DNA of 64,000 nucleotides from Gemmatimonadota bacterium (GTDB lineage: Bacteria; Gemmatimonadota; Gemmatimonadetes; Gemmatimonadales; Gemmatimonadaceae), in contig JAHFCT010000004.1 of NCBI GenBank assembly GCA_023249375.1, forward strand, positions 1 to 64,000, in the 5' to 3' direction. Under the pieces are notes generated by a model. The model did no database searches, was not told where the DNA came from, and saw only the letters and a list, made by a program, of their open reading frames with translations. Position numbers and translations under genes: made by a program. This document shows, piece by piece, positions 8,187 through 16,907 of the stretch; the stretch's first letter is position 1, and each line of letters starts with the position of its first letter.

Positions 8187-9347
8187 ATGCCGCCGGCCGG
8201 TGCGGATCTGCCCCCGCTCGTCCTCGTCGCCGACGACGTCGATGCCAACGCCGAACTGCTCGCTGATCAGCTGGCCGCCCTCGGTGTGCGCACCGTGGCG
8301 GCGCACGACGGGCCGAGCGCGCTCGCGGCGTGCTACGAGCATCACCCGGACCTCTGTATTCTCGACGTGTCGATGCCAGCCGGCGACTTGGGCGTCGACG
8401 ATCGCGACACCGGCTTCGAGGTCTGCCGCCGCCTGAAGCGCGACGCGCGCACGGCGCGCATTCCCGTCATCTTCGTCACCGCGCTGAACGACACGGCGGA
8501 CCGCGTGAAAGCCATCGAGGCGGGCGGTGATGACTTTCTGCTGAAGCCGCACAATCGCCTCGTGCTTGGCGCGCGCGTGCGGTCGCTCATCAAGCTCAAG
8601 AGCGCCACCGACGAACTCGAGCAGAGCTACCGCAAGCTGCGCGAACTGGCCAAGGTGCGCGACGACCTGATGAAGATGATCGTGCACGATCTCAAGACGC
8701 CGCTCACCAGCGTGCTGGCGACCCTCGAGATGCTGCGCGAGGGCGACTACGGCCCGATGGCCGAACGCCAATACAAGGCCGTGTCGGAGGCAGAGGGGAA
8801 GTCGGAAGACCTGCTGGGGCTCATCCAGGACCTGCTCGAGGTGTCACGCGTCGAGGAGACGCGCATCGCCATCTCGCCCGAGCCCATCGCGCCGGCCGCG
8901 TTCCTGTCGGAGCTGGTGATCGACTGGAATGCGCGATTCGCCGCCGAAGGGGCGACGATGGCGTATCAGGCGGCAGACGAAGCGCCCGTGTTCCAGGCCG
9001 ACAAGGCGCTGCTGCGGCGCGTGTTTGCCAATCTCGTGCAGAACGCGCTGTCGCACTCGGCGACGACGGTGCATGTGGAACTGGCGGCGGTGCGCGATCC
9101 GCAGGGGATACTGTTCACGGTGACCGACAACGGCCCCGGGATTCCCGCGGAGTTTCAGGAAGTGATCTTCCGCAAGTTCGAACAGGTGCGTTCGCCCAAC
9201 GCCCCGAAAACGCGAAGCTCCGGACTGGGGCTCGCGTTTTGTCGCCTGGCCGTTGACGCGCATGGCGGACGCATCTGGGTGCGATCGAAGGAGAGGGAAG
9301 GGAGCACGTTCTACATTCAGCTCCCGGTGGAGCCGAAGAGCGACTGA
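8187..9347 (+). CDS. Soluble REC-histidine kinase hybrid
   Basis: 386 aa from ATG 8187, four bases after the previous stop. Order of domains is unusual: an N-terminal receiver (about 12-145; acidic pair DD, phospho-Asp60 in CILDVSMP, later Lys in LLKPH), a short coiled-coil linker, then HisKA with His167 in MIVHDLKTPLTS and HATPase_c (NLVQNALSHS, DNGPGIP, RSSGLGLAFC). No transmembrane segment. The receiver probably gates the kinase in response to an upstream phosphotransfer protein. It ends the train that starts at alr. No partner is adjacent. Confidence 0.87.
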   Translation: MPPAGADLPPLVLVADDVDANAELLADQLAALGVRTVAAHDGPSALAACYEHHPDLCILDVSMPAGDLGVDDRDTGFEVCRRLKRDARTARIPVIFVTALNDTADRVKAIEAGGDDFLLKPHNRLVLGARVRSLIKLKSATDELEQSYRKLRELAKVRDDLMKMIVHDLKTPLTSVLATLEMLREGDYGPMAERQYKAVSEAEGKSEDLLGLIQDLLEVSRVEETRIAISPEPIAPAAFLSELVIDWNARFAAEGATMAYQAADEAPVFQADKALLRRVFANLVQNALSHSATTVHVELAAVRDPQGILFTVTDNGPGIPAEFQEVIFRKFEQVRSPNAPKTRSSGLGLAFCRLAVDAHGGRIWVRSKEREGSTFYIQLPVEPKSD

Positions 9348-9429
9348 GGAAAGCGGCTCGCGTCGATGCGCGGCCCCCTCCGCCAGGGGCCATCGAAATC
9401 CAGTTCCACGGTCGCCGTCCGCTATCTTG

Positions 9430-9445
9430 TCCGTGATCCCTGTCC
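9430..9445 (+). repeat. Single partial arm of dispersed repeat family 1
   Basis: TCCGTGATCCCTGTCC here is identical to positions 42157-42172. It lies 20 nt before the miaB start and points toward it, as in the other copies. A TATCTT hexamer (9423-9428) immediately precedes it. No SD is apparent before miaB. Confidence 0.6.
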
Positions 9446-9465
9446 GACATCTCTCCTCGTCCGCC

Positions 9466-10791
9466 ATGCCTTCTGTTTTCATTGAGACGTACGGCTGCCA
9501 GATGAACGTCAGCGATTCCGAGCTCATGCTCGGCAAGCTGGCGGCTGAAGGCTATACGGTCGTCGATGGACCGGAGGGCGCCGACGTCGTGCTGCTCAAC
9601 ACGTGCGCCATTCGTGAGCACGCCGAGACGCGCGTCATCGGCCGGCTGGGAGAGCTGCGGCGGTTCCTGAAGAAGGACGCCGTGCTCGGCGTCACCGGGT
9701 GCATGGCGCAGCGACTCGGCCCGCGTCTGCTCGAAAGCGATTCGCGAGTGTCGCTGGTGATCGGCCCTGATGGCTATCGCGCGTTGCCGGCGCTCATCGA
9801 GGGCGCGCGAAACGGCGAGCGAATGATCAGTACCGACTTCGACCTCGACGAGCACTACGAGGACGTGCAGGCGAGCCGCTTTGACGGCGTGAAGGCATGG
9901 ATCCCGGTGCAGCGGGGCTGCGATTATCGCTGCACGTACTGCATTGTGCCGTACACGCGTGGCAGCGAGCGCAGCCGCCAGCTCGAAGACGTGGTGCGCG
10001 AGACGGAATCAGTGGTGGCGCAGGGACTGACTGAAGTGGTGCTGCTCGGCCAGACGGTCAACTCGTACCACGACGGCGCGCGCGACTTTGCCGATCTGCT
10101 TCGCGCCGTCGGTGCCGTGCCCGGCCTGCGACGCCTGCGCTTCACGAGCCCGCACCCCAACGATTTCAGCGATGGCGTGATCGCCGCGATGGCCGACGTC
10201 GGCACCGTGTGCGAGCACGTGCACTTGCCGATGCAGAGCGGCAGCAGCCGCACGCTCAAGCGCATGCTGCGCCGCTACTCGCGCGAGGAGTATTTCGACT
10301 GCGTCGCGCGCCTGCGCGCGGCCATGCCGGGACTGGGGCTCACGACGGACATCATTGTCGGATTCCCGGGCGAAACGGACGACGATTTCCACGAGACGCT
10401 GAGCGCGGTGCGCGAGGTCGGCTTTGACGACGCGTTCATGTTCAAGTTCTCGGCGCGTGAAGGGACGCCGGCCACGCGGATGCCGCCCGAGCTGACGGTG
10501 CCTGACGACGTGGTGGACGCGCGCTTCGATGAACTGCTCAAGACGGTGCGCGGCATCTCGCGCGACCGCAACTTCCGCCGCGTCGGCGAGCGCTGCGAAG
10601 TGCTGGTGGAAAAGGAAGCGCGTAAGGGCGAGCTGATGCAGGCGCGGTCGCGCGACTTCAAGACGGTGCTGATTCCGGGCGACCGATCGCTGATCGGCCA
10701 GTACTTCCATGTCGAACTGACGGGGACGACGGGGTCGACGTTTACAGGACAAGTGGTGAGAGAGCGGAAGGCGCTGCCGATGAGTGGGTAG
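9466..10791 (+). CDS. miaB: tRNA-2-methylthio-N6-isopentenyladenosine(37) synthase
   Basis: Radical-SAM methylthiotransferase that adds CH3S to i6A37 of tRNAs. 441 aa from ATG 9466; longer upstream frames lack family sequence. The N-terminal UPF0004 domain supplies one Fe-S cluster (TYGCQMNVSDSE, NTCAIREHAE, GVTGCMAQR). The radical-SAM domain has RGCDYRCTYCIVPYTRG with the CxxxCxxC triad. A C-terminal TRAM domain (about 375-435) binds tRNA. It stands alone, with hairpins downstream. Confidence 0.96.
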   Translation: MPSVFIETYGCQMNVSDSELMLGKLAAEGYTVVDGPEGADVVLLNTCAIREHAETRVIGRLGELRRFLKKDAVLGVTGCMAQRLGPRLLESDSRVSLVIGPDGYRALPALIEGARNGERMISTDFDLDEHYEDVQASRFDGVKAWIPVQRGCDYRCTYCIVPYTRGSERSRQLEDVVRETESVVAQGLTEVVLLGQTVNSYHDGARDFADLLRAVGAVPGLRRLRFTSPHPNDFSDGVIAAMADVGTVCEHVHLPMQSGSSRTLKRMLRRYSREEYFDCVARLRAAMPGLGLTTDIIVGFPGETDDDFHETLSAVREVGFDDAFMFKFSAREGTPATRMPPELTVPDDVVDARFDELLKTVRGISRDRNFRRVGERCEVLVEKEARKGELMQARSRDFKTVLIPGDRSLIGQYFHVELTGTTGSTFTGQVVRERKALPMSG

Positions 10792-10815
10792 ACGATTCCC
10801 GAACTCGGATTGCGC

Positions 10816-10847
10816 ATGGGGATTGACGATCAGTCGTTAATCCCCAT
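10816..10847. terminator. 14-bp stem-loop after miaB
   Basis: ATGGGGATTGACGA and TCGTTAATCCCCAT pair with one G-U and a TCAG loop. It begins 24 nt after the miaB stop. There is no T-run immediately after the stem, so it may be an mRNA 3' end, a weak terminator or a protein-binding inverted repeat. Confidence 0.55.
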
Positions 10848-10935
10848 CTGCATCGGGTAGCCTTCCTTCTTGTCCGGGCTTCGTGATCCGGAATCAAACG
10901 CCGCGTGGTGCAACGGTCTGGTGACACGCACCGGC

Positions 10936-10971
10936 GCTCGAGGTTGGATGATGCCATCCACCGACTCGAGC
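10936..10971 (+). promoter_or_regulatory. Stem-loop covering a probable RBS and ATG upstream of comEC
   Basis: GCTCGAG (10936-10942) pairs with CTCGAGC (10965-10971), and GGATG (10946-10950) with CATCC (10955-10959). The stem contains GAGG (10940-10943), an SD-like sequence 7 nt before ATG 10951. If that ATG starts comEC, the hairpin would mask its ribosome-binding site. See the comEC entry for the frame problem. Confidence 0.4.
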
Positions 10972-11062
10972 ATCTCCCGTTCCCCTGATTGCCTGGGCCG
11001 CCGCGGCCTACGCCGCGGGTCTCATCACCGGACTGTCCGCCGACACCCTCGCCGCCGCCGCG

Positions 11063-13006
11063 GTGCCGGGCGCCGCGTTGGGCTTCGGCGCCGTCCTTGC
11101 GCTCGGACTGCGGCGCCCCGCGATGGGCGCGCTGCTACTGATCGGCGCGCTCGGCGTTGGCGTCGGCGGCAATGCGGCGCGCAGCGACCGCGAGTGCATG
11201 GCCCGCGAGCGCCAGCCCTTCAAGTGCCGCACCGCGTACGAGCCACCCGCGTTTCTCGCGCCGTTTCGCGACCGGGCCGGCGAAGCAATTGACACCTACT
11301 TCGCCAGCGACGCCGGGCTGGTGCGTGCGCTGCTGATTGCCGACACCAAGGATCTTGATCCGCAGATTCGCGACCGATACGCCGACGCGGGCATCGTGCA
11401 CATGCTCTCGATTTCCGGCCTGCACGTCGCGATCGTCTCGGGCGCGATGCTCCTGTTGCTCCAGGCCGCGCGGCTTCCCGCGGCGGCGGCGCGCTGGGCG
11501 GGACTCTCGCTCGTGCTGCTCTACGTGCTCATCATTGGCGCGCCGCCACCCGCGGTGCGAAGCGCGGTGATGATTGGTGCGCAGGTGGTGTCGCTCGCGC
11601 TGCAGCGCAACACGTCGCCCTGGGCCGCGCTGGCGTGGGGCGGCGGCATTCCGCTGTTCTACCAGCCGCGCACGGCCGTGGATCTCGGCTGGCAGCTGAG
11701 CGTCAGCGGCTTTGCCGCGCTGATCGCGGGACGCTCGGTCGCGGAGCGCGTGTTACCGCCTTCGCTCGAAGGATGGCGTCGCAAAATCGGCAGCGAACTC
11801 GTGGTCAGTGTCGTGGCGTCGTTTGCCACGGCGCCGCTGGTCGCGTGGCACTTCGGCCGCGTGAGCCTCGTCGCGCCGTTCGCGAACATCGCCGCGGGGC
11901 CGGTCATCAGCCTGCTGCAGCCGACGCTGTTCCTGGGACTGGCACTCGCCTGGTGGCCGTCGGCGGCATCGCTCGTCGCGGCGGCATCGTACCCGATGGT
12001 GCGCGCCTTTGACCTCGTCGCCGCGGCCGGCGCCGCGCTGCCGTGGGCGACGCTGCACGCGGCGCCTTCGCTCGTCACCGCCGTCGCGCTTGGCGTGGCG
12101 TGCGTTGCCGTGCTCGCCGCGTGCGTCAGCCACTTCTGGGAGCGAGCCGCACTCGCCGCGCTCGCGGCCGTGGCGACCGCGGCATTTGCTCCCGCGCCGA
12201 GCACCGGCGTGCTCGAAGTGCATATGATCGACGTCGGACAGGGCGACGCCATCGCCGTGCACACGCCGCGCGGCCGCTGGCTGCTGTTCGACGCGGGGCG
12301 CGGCGATGACAAGCGCGACGCCGGCAAGACAACCATCGTGCCGTATCTCAGAGCACGCGGTGGCCCGCTCGTGCTCTTCGTCCTGTCGCATCCGCACGCC
12401 GACCACGCCGGGGGCGCCAGTTCGGTGCTGCAGGCGATGCGCCCGGAGGCGTATCTCGACGCGGCCTTCGCGGGGGGCAGCACGCCGTATCGACTGTCGC
12501 TGGCCGCGGCGCAATCACTCGGTGTCACGTGGCGGCGGGCCCGCACCGGCGACGTCATCGACGTCGATGGCGTCCGTCTTCGTATTCTCGCGCCCGACAG
12601 CGCGTGGACGGTCGGACTCACCGATCCCAACCTCGCCAGCGTCGTCGTGCGTCTCGAATACGGCGGTGCGACGATGCTCTTCACCGGCGACGCCGAAGCC
12701 GCCGAGGAGAACTGGCTGATCGCGCGCGCGCCGGCGCTGCTGCGCGCCGACCTGCTCAAGGTGGGCCATCACGGCAGCGGCACGAGCACCGGCGAGGCGT
12801 GGGTCGCGGCGGTTCAGCCCCGCGCGGCGCTGGTCTCGGTCGCCGCCCGCAACTTCTACGGGCATCCCGATCCGGCGGTGATGCGCCGACTCAGCGCGTA
12901 TGGCGCGAGCGTGCTGCGCACCGACCAGCTCGGATCCATCGTCGCGACGACCGATGGTGACGGCTGGTCGATGCAGGCGGCCGGCGTGCGCTGGCGCCTG
13001 CGATGA
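11063..13006 (+). CDS. comEC: ComEC/Rec2-family DNA uptake channel (5' end uncertain)
   Basis: Inner-membrane channel that takes up single-stranded DNA in natural transformation. Visible from GTG 11063: 647 aa with the Competence domain (many TM segments; ISGLHVAIVSG and APPPAVRSAVMIG motifs) and a C-terminal metallo-beta-lactamase-like domain (HMIDVGQGDA, LSHPHADHAGG, KVGHHGSGTS). The frame is open further upstream to 10952 and encodes another hydrophobic segment (LIAWAAAAYAAGLITG) but has no ATG, GTG or TTG. ATG 10951, with GAGG 7 nt before it, is one frame away. Dropping one C from the CCCC run at 10982-10985 would join them. So the true start is probably 10951 with a frameshift or sequence error. 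Confidence 0.88.
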   Translation: MPGAALGFGAVLALGLRRPAMGALLLIGALGVGVGGNAARSDRECMARERQPFKCRTAYEPPAFLAPFRDRAGEAIDTYFASDAGLVRALLIADTKDLDPQIRDRYADAGIVHMLSISGLHVAIVSGAMLLLLQAARLPAAAARWAGLSLVLLYVLIIGAPPPAVRSAVMIGAQVVSLALQRNTSPWAALAWGGGIPLFYQPRTAVDLGWQLSVSGFAALIAGRSVAERVLPPSLEGWRRKIGSELVVSVVASFATAPLVAWHFGRVSLVAPFANIAAGPVISLLQPTLFLGLALAWWPSAASLVAAASYPMVRAFDLVAAAGAALPWATLHAAPSLVTAVALGVACVAVLAACVSHFWERAALAALAAVATAAFAPAPSTGVLEVHMIDVGQGDAIAVHTPRGRWLLFDAGRGDDKRDAGKTTIVPYLRARGGPLVLFVLSHPHADHAGGASSVLQAMRPEAYLDAAFAGGSTPYRLSLAAAQSLGVTWRRARTGDVIDVDGVRLRILAPDSAWTVGLTDPNLASVVVRLEYGGATMLFTGDAEAAEENWLIARAPALLRADLLKVGHHGSGTSTGEAWVAAVQPRAALVSVAARNFYGHPDPAVMRRLSAYGASVLRTDQLGSIVATTDGDGWSMQAAGVRWRLR

Positions 13007-13047
13007 GCACGGGCGAGCTTTCAGCCGTCACTCTTTGAGGGCTGGCC

Positions 13048-14064
13048 GTGATCTCGCATTCCGACACGTCGATCGTCACTATCGACCGGTTCATCATCGA
13101 GCAGGAAGCCCAGTTCCCAGAGGCGACCGGCGAACTTTCGGGCATCCTCTACGACCTGGCCGTCGCGGCCAAGATGATCAGCAGCAAGGTGCGCCGCGCC
13201 GGCCTCATCGACATCCTCGGCGCCGCGGGCTCCGAGAACGTGCAGGGCGAGCACCAGCAGAAACTCGACGTCATCGCCAACGCGATCATCATCAAGGCGA
13301 TGGATCACGGCGGCCGCCTCTGCGCCATGGCGTCGGAGGAAGAAGAGGGAATCATCGCGATTCCGCCGCAGTTCAAATGCGGCAAGTACGTGCTGCTGTT
13401 CGATCCGCTCGATGGCTCGTCCAACATCGACGTCAACGTACCGGTCGGCACCATCTTTTCGGTGCTGCGCCGCGTGACGCCGGGCACCGGTCACGGCGCG
13501 ACGGCCGACGTGCTGCAGGCCGGGATGAAGCAGGTGGCGGCGGGGTACGTGATCTACGGCTCGAGCACGATGCTCGTCTACTCCACCGGCCACGGCGTGC
13601 ACGGCTTCACGCTCGATCCCTCCATCGGCGAGTTCCTGCTTTCACACCCGGACATTCGGACTCCCGAACTCGGCAAGTACCTCTCCGTCAACGATTCATA
13701 CGAGCGCGACTGGAGCGAACCCGTGCGCGCGCTGATGCGCTACTATCGCGGACTCGACGGCAACCGTGAGCCGATGAACGTGCGCTACGTGGGCTCGCTG
13801 GTGGCCGATTTTCACCGCAACCTGCTGGGCGGCGGCGTCTTCGTCTATCCGTCGAACACGCAAAGCCCCAGCGGCAAGCTGCGGCTGCTCTACGAATGCA
13901 ATCCGCTCGCGTTCATCGCCGAGCAGGCGGGTGGCGCGGCGAGCGATGGCAAGCGCCGGCTGCTGGACGTCGTGCCCGCGGAGCTGCATCAGCGCTCGCC
14001 GCTGTTCCTCGGCAGCAAGATTGACGTCGAGACGGCGGCCCGCATGCTGCTGACGGATCGCTAG
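13048..14064 (+). CDS. fbp: Fructose-1,6-bisphosphatase, class I
   Basis: Gluconeogenic removal of the 1-phosphate from fructose-1,6-bisphosphate. 338 aa, normal length. GTG 13048 has GAGG about 9 nt upstream. Metal and substrate motifs are visible: SEEEEGI near 92-98, [20 protein letters not shown] near 118-137, and the C-terminal substrate loop [21 protein letters not shown]. Its TAG is followed directly by the ATG of the mutase at 14065, so the two are co-transcribed. Link between gluconeogenesis and propionyl-CoA use is plausible but inferred. Confidence 0.96.
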   Translation: MISHSDTSIVTIDRFIIEQEAQFPEATGELSGILYDLAVAAKMISSKVRRAGLIDILGAAGSENVQGEHQQKLDVIANAIIIKAMDHGGRLCAMASEEEEGIIAIPPQFKCGKYVLLFDPLDGSSNIDVNVPVGTIFSVLRRVTPGTGHGATADVLQAGMKQVAAGYVIYGSSTMLVYSTGHGVHGFTLDPSIGEFLLSHPDIRTPELGKYLSVNDSYERDWSEPVRALMRYYRGLDGNREPMNVRYVGSLVADFHRNLLGGGVFVYPSNTQSPSGKLRLLYECNPLAFIAEQAGGAASDGKRRLLDVVPAELHQRSPLFLGSKIDVETAARMLLTDR

Positions 14065-15630
14065 ATGGCGGACGTCGTTTCGCCCTCGGGCATTCCCATC
14101 GCCACCGTCTACGGGCCGGGCGACGCGTCGCCCGACACGGACATTGCGCTCGGCGCGCCGGGGCAGTTCCCGTTCACGCGCGGCGTGCAGCCCACGATGT
14201 ATCGCGGGCGCCTGTGGACCATGCGCCAATACGCGGGGTTCGGGACGGCCGCCGAGACGAACGCCCGGTTCAAGCTGCTGCTCGAAGCGGGACAGACGGG
14301 ACTGTCGGTCGCGTTCGACTTGCCGACGCAAATGGGTATTGACAGCGACAGCCCGCGCGCGCTGGGCGAGGTGGGCCGTGTGGGCGTTGCGATTGATACC
14401 GTGGAGGACATGCACGCGCTCCTGGCCGGCCTGCCGCTCGACAAGGTGAGCACCTCGATGACCATCAATGCGACGGCATCGACGCTGCTCGCGATGTACA
14501 TCGTCGTGGCGGAAGAGCGCGGGATCGCGCGCGACGCGCTGTCGGGGACCATTCAGAACGACATCCTCAAGGAATACGTCGCCCGCGGCACGTACGTGTA
14601 TCCCCCCAAGCCGTCGCTGGCGCTGATCGCCGAGACGTTTCGGTTCTGCGCCGCTGAAGTGCCGCAATGGAATCCCATCTCCATCTCGGGCTACCACATG
14701 CGCGAAGCGGGGGCGACGGCGGTGCAGGAGGTCGCGTTCACCTGTGCCAACGCGGTGGCGTACGTGCAGGCGGCGCTCGACGCGGGGCTGGCGATCGACG
14801 CGTTTGCGCCACGACTGTCGTTCTTTTTCGCCTGTCATAACGATCTCTTCGAGGAGGTCGCCAAGTTCCGCGCCGCGCGCCGCCTGTGGGCGCGGCTCAT
14901 GCGCGACCGCTTCGGCGCAAACGACGCGTCGTGCCGCATGCGCTTCCACACGCAGACCGGCGGCGTGACGCTCACCGCGCAGCAGCCGCTCAACAACGTG
15001 GTCCGCGTCGCCGTGCAGACGCTCGCCGCCGCGCTCGGCGGCACGCAGTCGCTGCACACCAATGGGTACGACGAGGCGCTGGCGCTGCCAACGGCCGAGG
15101 CGGCCACGCTCGCATTGCGCACGCAGCAGATCGTGGCCTTCGAGAGCGGCGTCGCCCAGACCGTTGATCCGCTGGCGGGCTCGTACTACGTCGAGTCGCT
15201 GACCAACGAGATCGAAGCACGCGCCCTCGACCTGATGGCGAAGGTGGAGGAACTCGGCGGTGCGGCGCGCGCCATCGAGGCCAGCTTTATGCAGGAAGAG
15301 ATCGGCAAGAGCGCCTACGCGCATCAGCTGAATGTCGAATCAGGACAGACCGTCGTCGTCGGCGTGAACAGGTTCGCCGATGGCGCGGCGCGTCCGGTGA
15401 TTCCCACGCCCGACTACCGCCAGCTCGAATCCGAGCAGAGGGCACGCGTCATTGCCGTGAAGGCGCAGCGCGATGGCGCGGCGGCCGCGAAGTGTCTGCA
15501 GGCGGTCGAGGACGCGGCGCGCAGCGGAGAGACGACGGTGATGCCGCTTCTCATCGACGCCGTGCGTGCCCGCGCGTCGGTGGGCGAGATCAGCGACGCG
15601 ATGGAACGCGTGTGGGGGAAGTATCGGTGA
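14065..15630 (+). CDS. Acyl-CoA mutase large subunit (methylmalonyl-CoA mutase type), no B12 domain
   Basis: 521 aa, TIM-barrel substrate-binding part of a B12-dependent acyl-CoA mutase. Motifs: [64 protein letters not shown] with the catalytic His, and [19 protein letters not shown]. It ends after VWGKYR and lacks the C-terminal cobalamin-binding domain (DxHxxG). The small subunit must therefore be encoded elsewhere, as in archaeal-type two-gene mutases. The reaction is probably succinyl-CoA/methylmalonyl-CoA, but isobutyryl- or other acyl-CoA mutases share this architecture, so the substrate is not settled. It abuts fbp. Confidence 0.9.
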   Translation: MADVVSPSGIPIATVYGPGDASPDTDIALGAPGQFPFTRGVQPTMYRGRLWTMRQYAGFGTAAETNARFKLLLEAGQTGLSVAFDLPTQMGIDSDSPRALGEVGRVGVAIDTVEDMHALLAGLPLDKVSTSMTINATASTLLAMYIVVAEERGIARDALSGTIQNDILKEYVARGTYVYPPKPSLALIAETFRFCAAEVPQWNPISISGYHMREAGATAVQEVAFTCANAVAYVQAALDAGLAIDAFAPRLSFFFACHNDLFEEVAKFRAARRLWARLMRDRFGANDASCRMRFHTQTGGVTLTAQQPLNNVVRVAVQTLAAALGGTQSLHTNGYDEALALPTAEAATLALRTQQIVAFESGVAQTVDPLAGSYYVESLTNEIEARALDLMAKVEELGGAARAIEASFMQEEIGKSAYAHQLNVESGQTVVVGVNRFADGAARPVIPTPDYRQLESEQRARVIAVKAQRDGAAAAKCLQAVEDAARSGETTVMPLLIDAVRARASVGEISDAMERVWGKYR

Positions 15631-15642
15631 CGAGCGAGGAGA

Positions 15643-15773
15643 GGGATCACGGATTGCGATCGATGATCGTGATTGTTGATCTGGATCGCGATGATCTCGG
15701 GCACCCGCCCGCTGTCCCATCGCGATCGGATTCCTGAATCGTCATCCTCCATCGCAATCCGTGATCCCCGTCC
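15643..15773. repeat. Palindromic copy of dispersed repeat family 1
   Basis: An 18-bp perfect inverted repeat: GGGATCACGGATTGCGAT (15643-15660) and its complement (15751-15768), 90 nt apart, with further imperfect symmetry inside. The right arm continues CGTCCTCAATCG and ends 10 nt before the GTG of the next gene. It fills the 152-nt gap after the mutase. The part from 15717 on is duplicated exactly at 16842. Confidence 0.8.
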
Positions 15774-15782
15774 TCAATCGCC

Positions 15783-16820
15783 GTGTATTCGAATTGCCTC
15801 TTCTGCCACGCTGACCTCGGAAGAAACGAGGCCGTCGAGAGTTTCCCCGTCGGCCGCCGCCTGGCCTATGACGTGGCCAACGGCCGCTTCTGGGTGATCT
15901 GCGCGGCGTGCAGGCGGTGGAACCTCTCGCCGCTCGAAGAACGTTGGGACGCGATGGACCAGTGCGAGCGGCTGTTCGAGCAGACGCGGCGCCGGATGAG
16001 CACCGACAACATCGGGCTCGCGCGTTTGAATGAAGGGACGGAATTGGTGCGCGTCGGCGCCGCGCTGCGCCCGGAGATGGCGGCGTGGCGGTTTGGCGAA
16101 CAACTCGCGGCGAGGCGGCGCAAGTACAGCTGGCTCATGGCGGGCGGCGCGGTGGCGACCGCCGGCCTCTACCTCGGCGTGAAGACGGCCGGCGCAGGTT
16201 TCCTCGACGGCGAGTGGGCTCGACAATCGGTGCAGAGAGCGTACGAGCGCGTGACGCGTCTTGTCCTGCCGATGCCGATGCCGATGCCGATGCCCATGCC
16301 AACGCCGTCCGCCTCGCCGGCCGCACCACGCATCGACGCGACACACGCCCGGAATGCTCGGCTTCAGTTTGAAGGCGAAGATCGAGGTCTTATTCTGACG
16401 GTGCCAACCGTTGCGGGCGTCAACGTGCGGTATGACGCCGAGGCTGCGACGCGTGTGCTCGCGAAGCTGCTCGCCAAGGTCAACGCGTCGGGCGGGCGAA
16501 AGGAAGACGAGAGGCTCGCGGTCGCCATGCTCGAGACGGCCGCGGCGCGCCGCGAACCGGACTTGTTCTCAAGCGTTGTCGAGGAGTACGCCGCCAAGTC
16601 GCTGCGGAAGAGAACACTCGGCAAGCTCGGGAGCACGCAGAGTCTGGCTCTAGAAATGGCTCTGAGCGAACAACAGGAACGCCAACTGCTGATCGGTGAG
16701 TTGATCGACCTGGAGTTTGCGTGGAAGGAAGCGGAGGAGCTTGCTCGCATCGCCGACACGCTGGTCCCGAGCTCCATCGAGCGCACACTCGCCAAGCTCA
16801 AAGCGCAGATGCGCGGGTAG
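15783..16820 (+). CDS. Zinc-ribbon membrane protein of unknown function, copy 1
   Basis: 345 aa from GTG 15783, which has no SD and follows the repeat directly. Residues 1-50 are a zinc-ribbon-like module with C5xxC8 and C40xxC43. Residues about 51-113 are charged and probably helical. A single TM segment lies about 117-140 (WLMAGGAVATAGLYLGVKTAG), then a Pro-Met run, then a mixed alpha/beta C-terminal region with a charged helical end (about 290-345). Topology: ribbon on one side of the membrane, C-terminal domain on the other. Its first 113 residues are identical to the tandem neighbour at 16908. I do not recognise a characterised family. Confidence 0.75.
   Translation: MYSNCLFCHADLGRNEAVESFPVGRRLAYDVANGRFWVICAACRRWNLSPLEERWDAMDQCERLFEQTRRRMSTDNIGLARLNEGTELVRVGAALRPEMAAWRFGEQLAARRRKYSWLMAGGAVATAGLYLGVKTAGAGFLDGEWARQSVQRAYERVTRLVLPMPMPMPMPMPTPSASPAAPRIDATHARNARLQFEGEDRGLILTVPTVAGVNVRYDAEAATRVLAKLLAKVNASGGRKEDERLAVAMLETAAARREPDLFSSVVEEYAAKSLRKRTLGKLGSTQSLALEMALSEQQERQLLIGELIDLEFAWKEAEELARIADTLVPSSIERTLAKLKAQMRG
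16269..16304 (+). repeat. Hexanucleotide microsatellite inside copy 1
   Basis: CCGATG is repeated four times, then CCCATG and CCAACG, encoding alternating Pro-Met. It keeps frame on expansion because the unit is 6 nt. The tandem paralogue has no such run. Confidence 0.85.
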
Positions 16821-16841
16821 TTCACCTGCACGGGCTGCGCA

Positions 16842-16898
16842 CCATCGCGATCGGATTCCTGAATCGTCATCCTCCATCGCAATCCGTGATCCCCGTCC
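16842..16898. repeat. Right half of family 1 element, duplicated with copy 2
   Basis: Identical to 15717-15773. Only the half nearest the gene is present; the left arm of the palindrome is missing. It ends 10 nt before the GTG at 16908, the same spacing as in copy 1. Confidence 0.85.
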
Positions 16899-16907
16899 TC
16901 AATCGCC

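Noticed and set aside
10890-10950. tRNA-like sequence GTGGTGCAACGGTCTGGTGACAC after miaB
   Set aside because: The D-arm-like text has no matching acceptor stem, anticodon stem or TTCGAAT loop.
10949-10951. TGA in the comEC frame within a hairpin, as a selenocysteine codon
   Set aside because: A bacterial SECIS lies downstream of the UGA, not around it, and ComEC has no known Sec site.
16269-16304. CRISPR-like array
   Set aside because: Only contiguous 6-nt units without spacers; it is a coding microsatellite. No CRISPR array was seen in the window.
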